From: a bacterium
GTDB lineage: Bacteria > Planctomycetota > UBA1135 > UBA2386
Reading direction: 5' to 3'
DNA length: 64,000 nt
Assembly: GCA_024743115.1 (NCBI GenBank)
Contig: JANSXC010000017.1
Location: forward strand, 1-64,000
Shown here one piece after another: positions 57,373-64,000 of this stretch. The translations under genes and the position numbers were made by a program. The notes beneath the pieces are model-generated. The model searched no databases. It saw only the letters and a program-made list of their open reading frames with translations, and was not told the origin of the DNA. How positions within the stretch are numbered: position 1 is the first letter of the stretch; the number at the start of each line of letters is the position of its first letter.

Positions 57373-58635
57373 GTGCCCGATCCTACCCCCCCACGACGAC
57401 CTGGCCGATTGCTCGGCCCCACGGCCATCGCCGGCATCCTCGCGGTTGCCCTCGGCGCCCTGCTCGCCTGGCCGGGCGGAACGGAGCCGATCCTCCACAA
57501 CGATTCGAGCGACTACCTCGATCTCGATTCGCCACGGCTGCCGGGCTACGGCGTCATCGGCTGGATGTTCGGCCCGACGGCGGCACTCGTCTGGTTCCAG
57601 ACGCTCGCGTCGCTGGCGGCCTGGAGCTGGCTCGGCGCGACGATCGGCGGCCGCCCCGGCATCGCGGTCGCGACGCTGTTCGCGATTTCGGCGCCGATCC
57701 ACCAGTGGAACCTCATGGTGCTCAGCGAGTCTTTCACTCTGACCGTGCTCGCAGCACTGCTCGCAACGACCGTGCGACTCGCCCGCAACTGGAACGGCGG
57801 CAACCTGGTCGCGTTCGGCCTCACGGCGATCTGGTTCGCCAGCATCAAGACGACCAACGCGCTGGTCCTCGTGCCACTCGCGCTCGCGTTCTGGACTGGC
57901 CGCCACGGCAGGTGGAAGACCGCCGGATTGATCGGGTTTGCGATCGTGCTCGCTGCTGTGGCGATGCGGCAATTCCACCGCAACGGCAACGGACTGCGGC
58001 TCGTCTCACTCAACAACGTCATCACGGCGCGCATCCTGCCCGACACCGCGGCACGGACGTGGTTCGAGCAACACGGCATGCCGATCGACGACGCGCTGAG
58101 GGCGCAGTCCGGCAAGCTCTGGTCTTTCCAGGGCGGCCTGGAGCAGGCGAGCCCAAGATACGCCGAATGGCTGGCGGACCCTGCGGCCGGATGCTACGCG
58201 CGCTATCTGGCGACCCACCCCGGCGCGATCATCACGGCGATCGCGGCGATCGACGACAACGCGGCCAACCCGATGATCCCGGGCTACCTGAAGGATCGCA
58301 CGCTGCCGGCCGGGCCTCGACTGCTGCGCCCGCTGCACCGCGCAACGGCACTGCCGCTCTGGCTCTGGCTCGCACTGCTCGCCACCCAACTCGCACTCGT
58401 GATCCGCGCACGCAACCGGTCACCGCAACGGCTCCTGCCCGCCGCGACCGGCCTCGCGGCACTCGGCCTCGGGGCACTCATGTATCTCGGCGACGCGGGC
58501 GAGGTGCCGCGTCACTTGCTCGTGAGCTCCACGCTCTATCGAGTGGCTGCGGCACTCGCCGCGATCGAAGTCGCTCGGCGTGCGTTCGCGCGTGTCACCG
58601 ACAGAACTCGACTCCGAGACCGCCGCTCATGCTAA
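57373..58635 (+). CDS. Polytopic membrane protein, GT-C glycosyltransferase-like
   Basis: A 420-residue protein with about ten hydrophobic segments, from a GTG at 57373. The first periplasmic loop carries acidic residues after TM1 (ILHNDSSDYLDLDSPRLPG), the position used by catalytic Asp residues in GT-C fold enzymes. Later segments include SAPIHQWNLMVLSESFTLTV and FASIKTTNALVLVPLALAF. Family assignment is by topology and acidic-loop pattern only. The last 41 bp overlap the convergent gene at 58595, so its C-terminal residues (VTDRTRLRDRRSC) are shared with the other strand. Confidence 0.65.
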   Translation: MPDPTPPRRPGRLLGPTAIAGILAVALGALLAWPGGTEPILHNDSSDYLDLDSPRLPGYGVIGWMFGPTAALVWFQTLASLAAWSWLGATIGGRPGIAVATLFAISAPIHQWNLMVLSESFTLTVLAALLATTVRLARNWNGGNLVAFGLTAIWFASIKTTNALVLVPLALAFWTGRHGRWKTAGLIGFAIVLAAVAMRQFHRNGNGLRLVSLNNVITARILPDTAARTWFEQHGMPIDDALRAQSGKLWSFQGGLEQASPRYAEWLADPAAGCYARYLATHPGAIITAIAAIDDNAANPMIPGYLKDRTLPAGPRLLRPLHRATALPLWLWLALLATQLALVIRARNRSPQRLLPAATGLAALGLGALMYLGDAGEVPRHLLVSSTLYRVAAALAAIEVARRAFARVTDRTRLRDRRSC

Positions 58636-60163
58636 CCCCACCGGCAGCCTGCGCATCGAGAACGAGCGCCTGGCCGAAGAAGCGGACACCGGCGTAGCTC
58701 GGGTCACTCGGAATCGGGAGCGGCACGTCGACGCCGCCCGCCCCCGCGACACCGGCCGTGCCGCCGAGCACGACGAACGGGTTGGCGACGATGCGGGCCG
58801 GGTCGACCCAGAGCTGCCCGCCCAGCAGCGGGACCCCGGCCGCCGTCGGCGCAAAGCCGATCGCGAGGATCGCCGGCGCGCCGCCGAGGCCGCCGGTGAG
58901 GGCGAAGCGCCAGTTCGCGTTGCCGAGCGTCGGGAATGTGCGCATCCCGAGTTCGGGAGCAACGCCGCCCGCACCGGCAGTCGCCAGTCCGTAGGGTTCG
59001 GCCGGACACGACCGCACGACCAGCAGAAGATCGGCGCTGTTGTCGTCGACGCGCCCGACCGCGTACCTGCCGTTGGCCGAGAACACGAGCTCGATATCAC
59101 TCGCGCTCGGCCGACTGAGGGTCAGAAGACCGCCGGTGGCCAGCTGCGTCGTGCCGTTGAGGTTCAGGCCGTTCGCGACCTGCCCGCTCACGTTGCCGCG
59201 CACTTCCTGCCCCACCATCGACCACGAGCCCGTCGTCGAACTCGTCGCGGTCAACACCAGCTCACCGATCTCCGAGACCGTGAACGGCTGCCCAGGTCCC
59301 GTGCCGATCTCGGTCGCGATGCGATGGAAGCTGAACCGCCCGGCGAGATCCGCATGGTCGTAGCTCGCCCCTTGCAGAACCCCGACCGTCATCTCGGTCT
59401 CCTGGTTCGAACTCGCGCCATCCACGGCGAAGAACAGTTCCCCATCGGGCGACAGCCCACCCGGAAAACCGTCGAGCGTCAGCGCCCCGTCCGCGGCCAC
59501 GGCATAGCTCTCGACGCTCGTGAACGAGCCGGTCAGCACGGTGCCGTTGGCGAACACCTCGAGTTCGATTCCCGAGATCGTGACGTTGCCCGCACCGTCG
59601 AACGCGGCGGTGCCCCACTCGAGGAACGGCTCGAGCTGTCCGTTCCAGATCCCGAGGCCGTGGTTCACGTGGTAGTAGGTGCCGTTCATCGAAGCGTTCG
59701 ACCGTCCGGACGACCTGGCGACCGCCACCATTCCGATCGCGGCCGGATCCGGCTCGTAGCGCGCGGCGTGCAACACGTCACCCGCCGTCGAACAGAACAG
59801 CTCGAACACCTCGGTCCCCGGCATGCTCGGGTCGTGGTCGAGTTCGAGCACGCCGGTCGGCGCGACGCGGTAGTCCCCCGACGTCGCGACGCCGGGCGTG
59901 AACACGACGCCCGACGCGGTGAGCTCCCACGTGTCGAGGCTGCCGGAGAACATCTGGGCCGCGGTGAACGAGAGGGAGCCCTCTTCGACGGCGAGCTGGA
60001 TCGCGCCCGTGGTCACGGCGATCGCAGGACCATAGGAGCCGAAGTGATAGTCCCCTTGCAGGTCGAGCACACTCGGCCCGACGAACGGGGACTGCGCAAT
60101 CAGGGGCGAACCAGCGGCCGCGGCGACGGTCGCGAGGAGAACGGGAAGAGCGAGGATCCTCAT
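58595..60163 (-). CDS. Secreted beta-rich protein, paralog A
   Basis: A 522-residue exported protein from the ATG at 60163 (MRILALPVLLATVAAAAGSP, signal peptide). It contains repeated beta segments: GPSVLDLQGDYHFGSYGPAI, LDTWELTASGVVFTPG, VLELDHDPSMPGTEVFEL and ARYEPDPAAIGMVAV. The C-terminal 120 residues (from LGMRTFPTLGNANWRFAL) form a distinct domain ending VSMSGGLGVEFCR, shared with the neighbour at 60258 and similar to the end of the propeller protein at 12697. No catalytic motif is seen. The stop overlaps the convergent GT-C-like gene by 41 bp. With its 94-bp-distant neighbour it forms a tandem duplicate. Confidence 0.8.
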   Translation of the reverse strand: MRILALPVLLATVAAAAGSPLIAQSPFVGPSVLDLQGDYHFGSYGPAIAVTTGAIQLAVEEGSLSFTAAQMFSGSLDTWELTASGVVFTPGVATSGDYRVAPTGVLELDHDPSMPGTEVFELFCSTAGDVLHAARYEPDPAAIGMVAVARSSGRSNASMNGTYYHVNHGLGIWNGQLEPFLEWGTAAFDGAGNVTISGIELEVFANGTVLTGSFTSVESYAVAADGALTLDGFPGGLSPDGELFFAVDGASSNQETEMTVGVLQGASYDHADLAGRFSFHRIATEIGTGPGQPFTVSEIGELVLTATSSTTGSWSMVGQEVRGNVSGQVANGLNLNGTTQLATGGLLTLSRPSASDIELVFSANGRYAVGRVDDNSADLLLVVRSCPAEPYGLATAGAGGVAPELGMRTFPTLGNANWRFALTGGLGGAPAILAIGFAPTAAGVPLLGGQLWVDPARIVANPFVVLGGTAGVAGAGGVDVPLPIPSDPSYAGVRFFGQALVLDAQAAGGVSMSGGLGVEFCR

Positions 60164-60257
60164 GCGGCCGCGCTGTATACGCGATCGGCCGCTCGCGTGC
60201 AGAATCGCGTGATTGCGGTCGAGGACAACTACCGGCGCAAGACTCAGCCGACAGGCT

Positions 60258-61820
60258 CTACCGACAGAACTGGACCGCAAACCCGCGGCTCATGCTGACC
60301 CCGCCCGCCGCGGCACCATCGAGCACCAGCGCTTGCGCGAACAGCTTGATGCGCGCGAAGCTCGCGCCGGACGGAATCGGCAGCGGCACGTCGACCGCCC
60401 CCGCGCCCCCGACGCCGGCCGGACCACCGAGCACGACGAACGGGTTGGCGACGATGCGGGTCGGGTCGAGCCAGAGCAGACCGCCCGAGAGCGGGATGCC
60501 GGCCGCCGCCGGGCGGAAACCGATCGCGAGAATCGCAGGTGCGCCGCCGAGACCTTCGATCAGCGCGTAGCGCCAACTGGCGTTGCCGAGCGTCGGGAAC
60601 GTGCGCATGCCCAGTTCGGGCTCGATGCCGCCGGTGCCCGCGGTCGCGGTGCCGAAGTCGGAGTTCTCCGGGCAGGAGCGCAACGCGAAGAACAGGTTGC
60701 TGTTGTTCTCGATCACACGCCCGCTCGCAAAGCGCCCACTGTCGGAGAACGCAAACTCGATCGACCCGCTCGCATCGGTCATCGTCAGCACGCCGGTCGC
60801 CGGCGACAGCGTGCAGGCGCCGGCCCCCGTCGCCGGCCCGATCACCTGACCGGTCGCATCACCGTCGACGGTCTCGCCAGAGTAGGCCCATGCCCCAGCG
60901 GTCGCGGTCGCAGCACGGAGTTCCAGGCCGCCGAGGTCGGTGAAGTTCTCGGGTCCGCCGAGACCACCGAGCAGATGGCCCTGACCGTGCACGCCATAGC
61001 GCCCGGCGAGATCCCGCAGATCGAGCGTCGCACCCTGCCGCACGGCGATCGTGAGACCGACCTCGCTGCTCGTCTGACTGCCGACGAGGATGAAGAACAA
61101 CTCGCCGTTGCTGCTTACCGCGCCCGGAAAGCCGTTGACCGTGAGTTCGCCGTCCGGCGCGACGGTGTAGTTCGCCGAACCGACCATCGGGAACTGCGTC
61201 ACCTGACCGGCCGAGTCGAAGAGGTCGACGACTCCGTTGACCGCGATGCCGCCGGCGCCGTTGATCGTCATCACACCGCGATCGGCCGCGGTCTCGAGCT
61301 GGCCGTTGTTGAACTCCATGTACTGGCTGAAGTAGCGGTACGTGCCATTCAGCACGCTGTTGTTGAGGCCGGTCGACTTCCGCAGCGCGAGCAGACTCAG
61401 GGACTCGGGATCGAGTTCGTACCGCGCTGTATGGAACACCTCGGCGCCCGGATCGAACAGCATCTCGATCACGTCGGTGCCCGGGTTGCTCGGATCGAGA
61501 TCGAGCTCGAGGATCGCATCGGGCGCGACGTGGTACTCACCGCCGAACGGATCGTTGGGCGTGAACTGACCGCCGGCCGTGGTCCACTCCCAGGTGTCGA
61601 GCGCACCGGCGAACATGCCGGTCGGTTGGAACCCCGCGTCACCGAACTGCGCGAGCAACCGGACCGCACCGCTCGGCACATCGATCGCGGCGGAGTAGAT
61701 GCCGACGTGGTAGCTCGCGTTGAGATCGAGCACGCTGGGGCCGATCGGCCCCTGGGCGGCGAGCGGAACAGCCGCAAATGCGGCGAACGCCGCGAGACGG
61801 GTGGTGACGAACGAGCGCAT
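60258..61820 (-). CDS. Secreted beta-rich protein, paralog B
   Basis: A 520-residue exported protein from the ATG at 61820 (MRSFVTTRLAAFAAFAAVPL, signal peptide). It matches paralog A along its full length: GPSVLDLNASYHVGIYSAAI, LDTWEWTTAGGQFTPND, ILELDLDPSNPGTDVIEM, ARYELDPESLSLLAL and NNSVLNGTYRYFSQYMEFNN. The C-terminal domain is the most conserved part, ending VSMSRGFAVQFCR. It precedes paralog A by 94 bp on the same strand. Both proteins end in Cys-Arg. Function unknown; a surface-exposed or extracellular role is inferred from the signal peptide and beta content. Confidence 0.8.
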   Translation of the reverse strand: MRSFVTTRLAAFAAFAAVPLAAQGPIGPSVLDLNASYHVGIYSAAIDVPSGAVRLLAQFGDAGFQPTGMFAGALDTWEWTTAGGQFTPNDPFGGEYHVAPDAILELDLDPSNPGTDVIEMLFDPGAEVFHTARYELDPESLSLLALRKSTGLNNSVLNGTYRYFSQYMEFNNGQLETAADRGVMTINGAGGIAVNGVVDLFDSAGQVTQFPMVGSANYTVAPDGELTVNGFPGAVSSNGELFFILVGSQTSSEVGLTIAVRQGATLDLRDLAGRYGVHGQGHLLGGLGGPENFTDLGGLELRAATATAGAWAYSGETVDGDATGQVIGPATGAGACTLSPATGVLTMTDASGSIEFAFSDSGRFASGRVIENNSNLFFALRSCPENSDFGTATAGTGGIEPELGMRTFPTLGNASWRYALIEGLGGAPAILAIGFRPAAAGIPLSGGLLWLDPTRIVANPFVVLGGPAGVGGAGAVDVPLPIPSGASFARIKLFAQALVLDGAAAGGVSMSRGFAVQFCR

Positions 61821-61878
61821 GGCGCGTGTCACTGTAACACGCACCACCTGTCCCCCAGCGCAGAACGCGCTGCCCCGA

Positions 61879-63081
61879 TCAGCGCTTGGTGCGGGCCTCT
61901 ACGGCAGCGCGCATGCGCTCCCGATTCGATCGCCCCGAGAGGTCCCCCACCGCGTCGTGAACCGCGCGTTCGACCGCCGGCGTCCAGTGCGGCTGCGCCA
62001 GCGCGGCTTCGATCAACCGCGGACGGTCGCGCGACGGCAGGTCGCCCGTGATCCGCATGACGCCTTCGACGAGCTGTGGGCCCGGGGCGTCCGCCAGGAG
62101 CTCGCGCGCACCGGCGAGTCGTTCGCTGGTGCGCAGCTCCGAGACCGCGGCCACGAGTGCATCGGCGCCGGCGCTGGTCTCGCGCACGTGCGGCGCGGCC
62201 ACGCGCAGCAGCTCGAGCCGGTCACTCGTGCGGAAGTCATCGATCACGTACAGCAGCCGCACCGCGAGCTGTTCGTCAACGTCGCGCGACCGCAGCAACG
62301 CCAGCATCGCGGGCGCCTCGTCGTTGCTCGAGAGATCATCGCACGCATCCAGCACGAGCGCCGCGTGCTGGCCGTCGTTCGCCACGATCGGCGCCACCTC
62401 GGCAAACAGCCCTGGCCGCGACCGCGTCGAGAACTCGTCGAGGTTGCGCAGCGTCGCGACCGCCGTGCGCGGCCCGGCGCGATCCGAACGGGCGACGAGC
62501 AGCGCCGCGTCGCGATGGTTCTCGTCGGCCATCACGACCATCCACTGCGCCAGCCGCTCGTCGCTCTGTGGGCGCTGGAGCGCGAGCTCCGTCAGCTCGC
62601 GGCTGCCGGCACGGTCGGGGTCGGCGAGTTCGTAACGATCGAGGATCTGCGCCGCGCGCTCCGGCTCGTCCCCGACCCACTTCGCCAGCGCCTCACGCCG
62701 CGCCGCCGAGAACGGCAGCTCCTTCGCGCACAAGAGCAGCGCCGTCGGGTCGTCGCCGGGCGCGTCCGCGAGCTCGCGCAGCTTCACCAGCTTCTCGCGC
62801 CAGACCGGCAGCTGCGGTGGATCGACCGGCGTCCGGCTCGAAATCCAGTCCTCGGCCCAACTGTTCTCGATCCGCCACGCGATCTCGGCACCGTGCAGTT
62901 CGCCATCGCGATACGCGGCGACCGCGATCCGCTCGCGGTCGAGCGTGCGCATGTAGACCTGCCCGTACTCAGGATCGCTGAACGTCGACGTGATCGAGTG
63001 CGAGCTGTGCGAGAACGAGCAGGCGCTCGCCACGAGGGCGAGCGGGAACAGGGCAACTGGTCGGATCAGGGCGAGGCGCAT
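61879..63081 (-). CDS. Lipoprotein with HEAT-like helical repeats
   Basis: A 400-residue protein from the ATG at 63081, giving a lipoprotein signal (MRLALIRPVALFPLALVASA, lipobox ASAC). A longer open frame reaches 63963 but is a shadow of the uracil-DNA glycosylase gene. After a short beta part (SDPEYGQVYMRTLDRERIAV) the protein is helical, with repeated motifs TSERLAGARELL, SRDRPRLIEAAL and GDLSGRSNRERMRAA, like short HEAT-type units. Exported and lipid-anchored; role unknown. It is divergent from the uracil-DNA glycosylase gene. Confidence 0.72.
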   Translation of the reverse strand: MRLALIRPVALFPLALVASACSFSHSSHSITSTFSDPEYGQVYMRTLDRERIAVAAYRDGELHGAEIAWRIENSWAEDWISSRTPVDPPQLPVWREKLVKLRELADAPGDDPTALLLCAKELPFSAARREALAKWVGDEPERAAQILDRYELADPDRAGSRELTELALQRPQSDERLAQWMVVMADENHRDAALLVARSDRAGPRTAVATLRNLDEFSTRSRPGLFAEVAPIVANDGQHAALVLDACDDLSSNDEAPAMLALLRSRDVDEQLAVRLLYVIDDFRTSDRLELLRVAAPHVRETSAGADALVAAVSELRTSERLAGARELLADAPGPQLVEGVMRITGDLPSRDRPRLIEAALAQPHWTPAVERAVHDAVGDLSGRSNRERMRAAVEARTKR

Positions 63082-63111
63082 GGGAGAGAAGAATAACGTC
63101 ACGTCGAGACG

Positions 63112-63193
63112 GGTATTCGCGGACGGTCGCGTCGATGCGCGGCCCGGGTTACAACCGGTTCTGTGGCCATCGACGCGACCGTCCGCGAATACC
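63112..63193. repeat. Perfect 26-bp inverted repeat spanning a divergent intergenic region
   Basis: The left arm (63112-63137) begins GGTATTCGCGGACGGTCGCG and the right arm (63168-63193) is its exact reverse complement over all 26 bp, with a 30-nt spacer (63138-63167). The right arm covers codons 2-11 of the glycosylase gene, and the GTG start (63163-63165) is in the spacer. The left arm is non-coding. A 26-bp perfect hairpin would block translation initiation if transcribed across. Confidence 0.95.
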
Positions 63194-64000
63194 TGCTGCT
63201 GCATCTCGAACGGTTGCAGCAGGCCTACGGGCGGGAGCGGACGTTGGCGGTGCAGGTCCGTGCGTCCGCGGCACCGGCCGAGCCGGAACCGCCGCGCTTC
63301 GGGGCCGGGAGATCGGGGCGGACGCCGCCGCAGTTCGGGCGCGGCGCGCGGCCACAGGGGCAGCAGGCCGTTCCGGGTCAGGAATCTGGCCCGGCGCAAC
63401 CGCAGCCCGCTCCGGGCGACCGCCCCACCGCCGCGGCGCCGGCCGCTGCCGCGACGCCGGCCGCGACGCCAACTCCGAGCCCGGCCGCGGCCGCCAACGA
63501 CCCGCTCGCGGCACTCCGCGCGGAAACCACCGGCTGCGAGAAGTGCAAGCTCTGCGAACGTCGCCAGAATGTCGTGTTCGGCGAAGGCGACCCCAACGCC
63601 CGGGTCATGTTCATCGGCGAGGCCCCGGGCGCCAACGAGGATCGCACGGGGCGGCCGTTCGTCGGCGCCGCCGGCCAGCTGCTCGACCGTATCATCAGCA
63701 ATGCCATGGCCTTCGAACGTTCGGAGGTCTACATCGCGAACATCAACAAGTGCCGGCCGCCCAACAACCGCGAGCCACAGCCTGACGAAGTGGCATCCTG
63801 CCTGCCGTTCCTGCGGGAGCAGATCCGGCTGATCCAGCCCGCGGTACTGGTCTGCCTCGGCCGCGTCGCCGCGCAGAACCTGTTGGGACGCAAGGAGTCC
63901 GCGACGAAACTGCGCGCGATGGAGCTCGCCTACGACGAGGTGCCGGTGGTGGTCACCTGGCACCCGGCCTACCTGCTGCGCGAGCCGTCCCGGAAGCGCG
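63163..64000 (+). CDS. Uracil-DNA glycosylase, family 4-like (partial)
   Basis: The frame from the GTG at 63163 is open to the window edge (279 codons visible; the end is missing). It begins VAIDATVREYLLLHLERL. After a Pro/Ala/Gly-rich linker to about residue 120, the enzyme domain has TTGCEKCKLCERRQNVVFGE, with two of the cluster Cys, then the uracil-binding GEAPGANEDRTGRPFVGAAG (motif A), INKCRPPNNREPQPDE and the HPAYLLREPSRKR end of motif B. This is the 4Fe-4S uracil-DNA glycosylase fold (family 4/5), which removes uracil from DNA in base-excision repair. The N-terminal linker is longer than in typical members. The start lies inside the loop of a 26-bp inverted repeat. Confidence 0.9.
   Translation, partial: MAIDATVREYLLLHLERLQQAYGRERTLAVQVRASAAPAEPEPPRFGAGRSGRTPPQFGRGARPQGQQAVPGQESGPAQPQPAPGDRPTAAAPAAAATPAATPTPSPAAAANDPLAALRAETTGCEKCKLCERRQNVVFGEGDPNARVMFIGEAPGANEDRTGRPFVGAAGQLLDRIISNAMAFERSEVYIANINKCRPPNNREPQPDEVASCLPFLREQIRLIQPAVLVCLGRVAAQNLLGRKESATKLRAMELAYDEVPVVVTWHPAYLLREPSRKR

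Noticed and set aside
58580..62051. Two long plus-strand ORFs (58580-60298 and 60213-62051) opposite the paralog pair
   Set aside because: They resemble each other only because the paralogs on the other strand are duplicated; their translation is Arg/Asp-rich without domains or signal peptides.
63135..63785. ATG-initiated plus-strand ORF starting in the left arm of the inverted repeat
   Set aside because: It is out of frame with the uracil-DNA glycosylase motifs, which begin from the GTG at 63163.

Overview
The window reads as one contiguous piece of a very GC-rich bacterial chromosome, most likely from the Planctomycetota. The best taxonomic pointer is a 66-residue protein at 52340-52540 that I recognise as the small basic protein shared by Planctomycetes, Verrucomicrobia and Chlamydiae. 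Supporting signs are many exported lipoproteins and TPR/HEAT solenoid proteins, an ECF sigma factor with a very long anti-sigma partner, and large secreted beta-propeller proteins ending in a common C-terminal domain. LpxH, the Mla/Mce transport set and several lipobox signal peptides point to a Gram-negative-type envelope. No phylogeny could be run, so this placement is from recognition only.

Layout. 1-2584 is an accessory stretch: a partial ORF, a truncated ParB-like protein, a small membrane protein and a GIY-YIG protein. It lies against the 3' end of an initiator tRNA gene (2585-2661, minus). 2757-12288 is mostly minus strand and housekeeping: an exported HEAT-like protein, shikimate kinase, TyrRS, a lipoprotein, ribosomal protein S1, a PlsC-type acyltransferase and cytidylate kinase. 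12697-16403 holds two secreted beta-propeller proteins. 16422-25726 carries a hydrolase-OsmC fusion, a coiled-coil protein, an AbgT-family transporter, LpxH, a GH42-like secreted protein, and an operon of a GGDEF-like protein and an NtrC-type regulator. 25727-26348 has no convincing gene but holds hairpins and a clear minus-strand terminator.

26349-32677 (minus) holds bL28, exported proteins and a complete four-gene Mla/Mce lipid-transport operon (STAS-MlaE, MlaF, MlaD, PqiC-like lipoprotein). 32846-37829 (plus) is a pair of TPR lipoproteins one base apart. 37863-43273 (minus) has NRDE/TANGO2, an MFS transporter, and an anti-sigma/ECF sigma pair. 43462-48376 has PNPase, DUF2058, PilZ, a methyltransferase and a receiver protein. 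48398-57209 (minus) has a secreted protein, QueE, an aminotransferase, the small basic protein, a TMTC-like membrane-TPR protein and a flagellin. 57373-64000 has a membrane protein, two tandem paralogous secreted proteins, a lipoprotein, and the start of a family-4-like uracil-DNA glycosylase with a 26-bp perfect inverted repeat over its start.

The themes are translation and RNA metabolism (tRNA-fMet, TyrRS, S1, L28, PNPase), envelope biogenesis (PlsC, LpxH, Mla set, lipoproteins) and signalling (NtrC type, GGDEF-like, ECF sigma, PilZ, receiver). No CRISPR array, complete prophage or insertion sequence was found. The most unusual items are the inverted repeat at 63112-63193, the structured intergenic region at 25834-26220, the NtrC-type regulator with changed catalytic and sigma-54 contact residues, the repeated NDxxxxxYHL TPR module, and several 15-bp minisatellites encoding pentapeptides.
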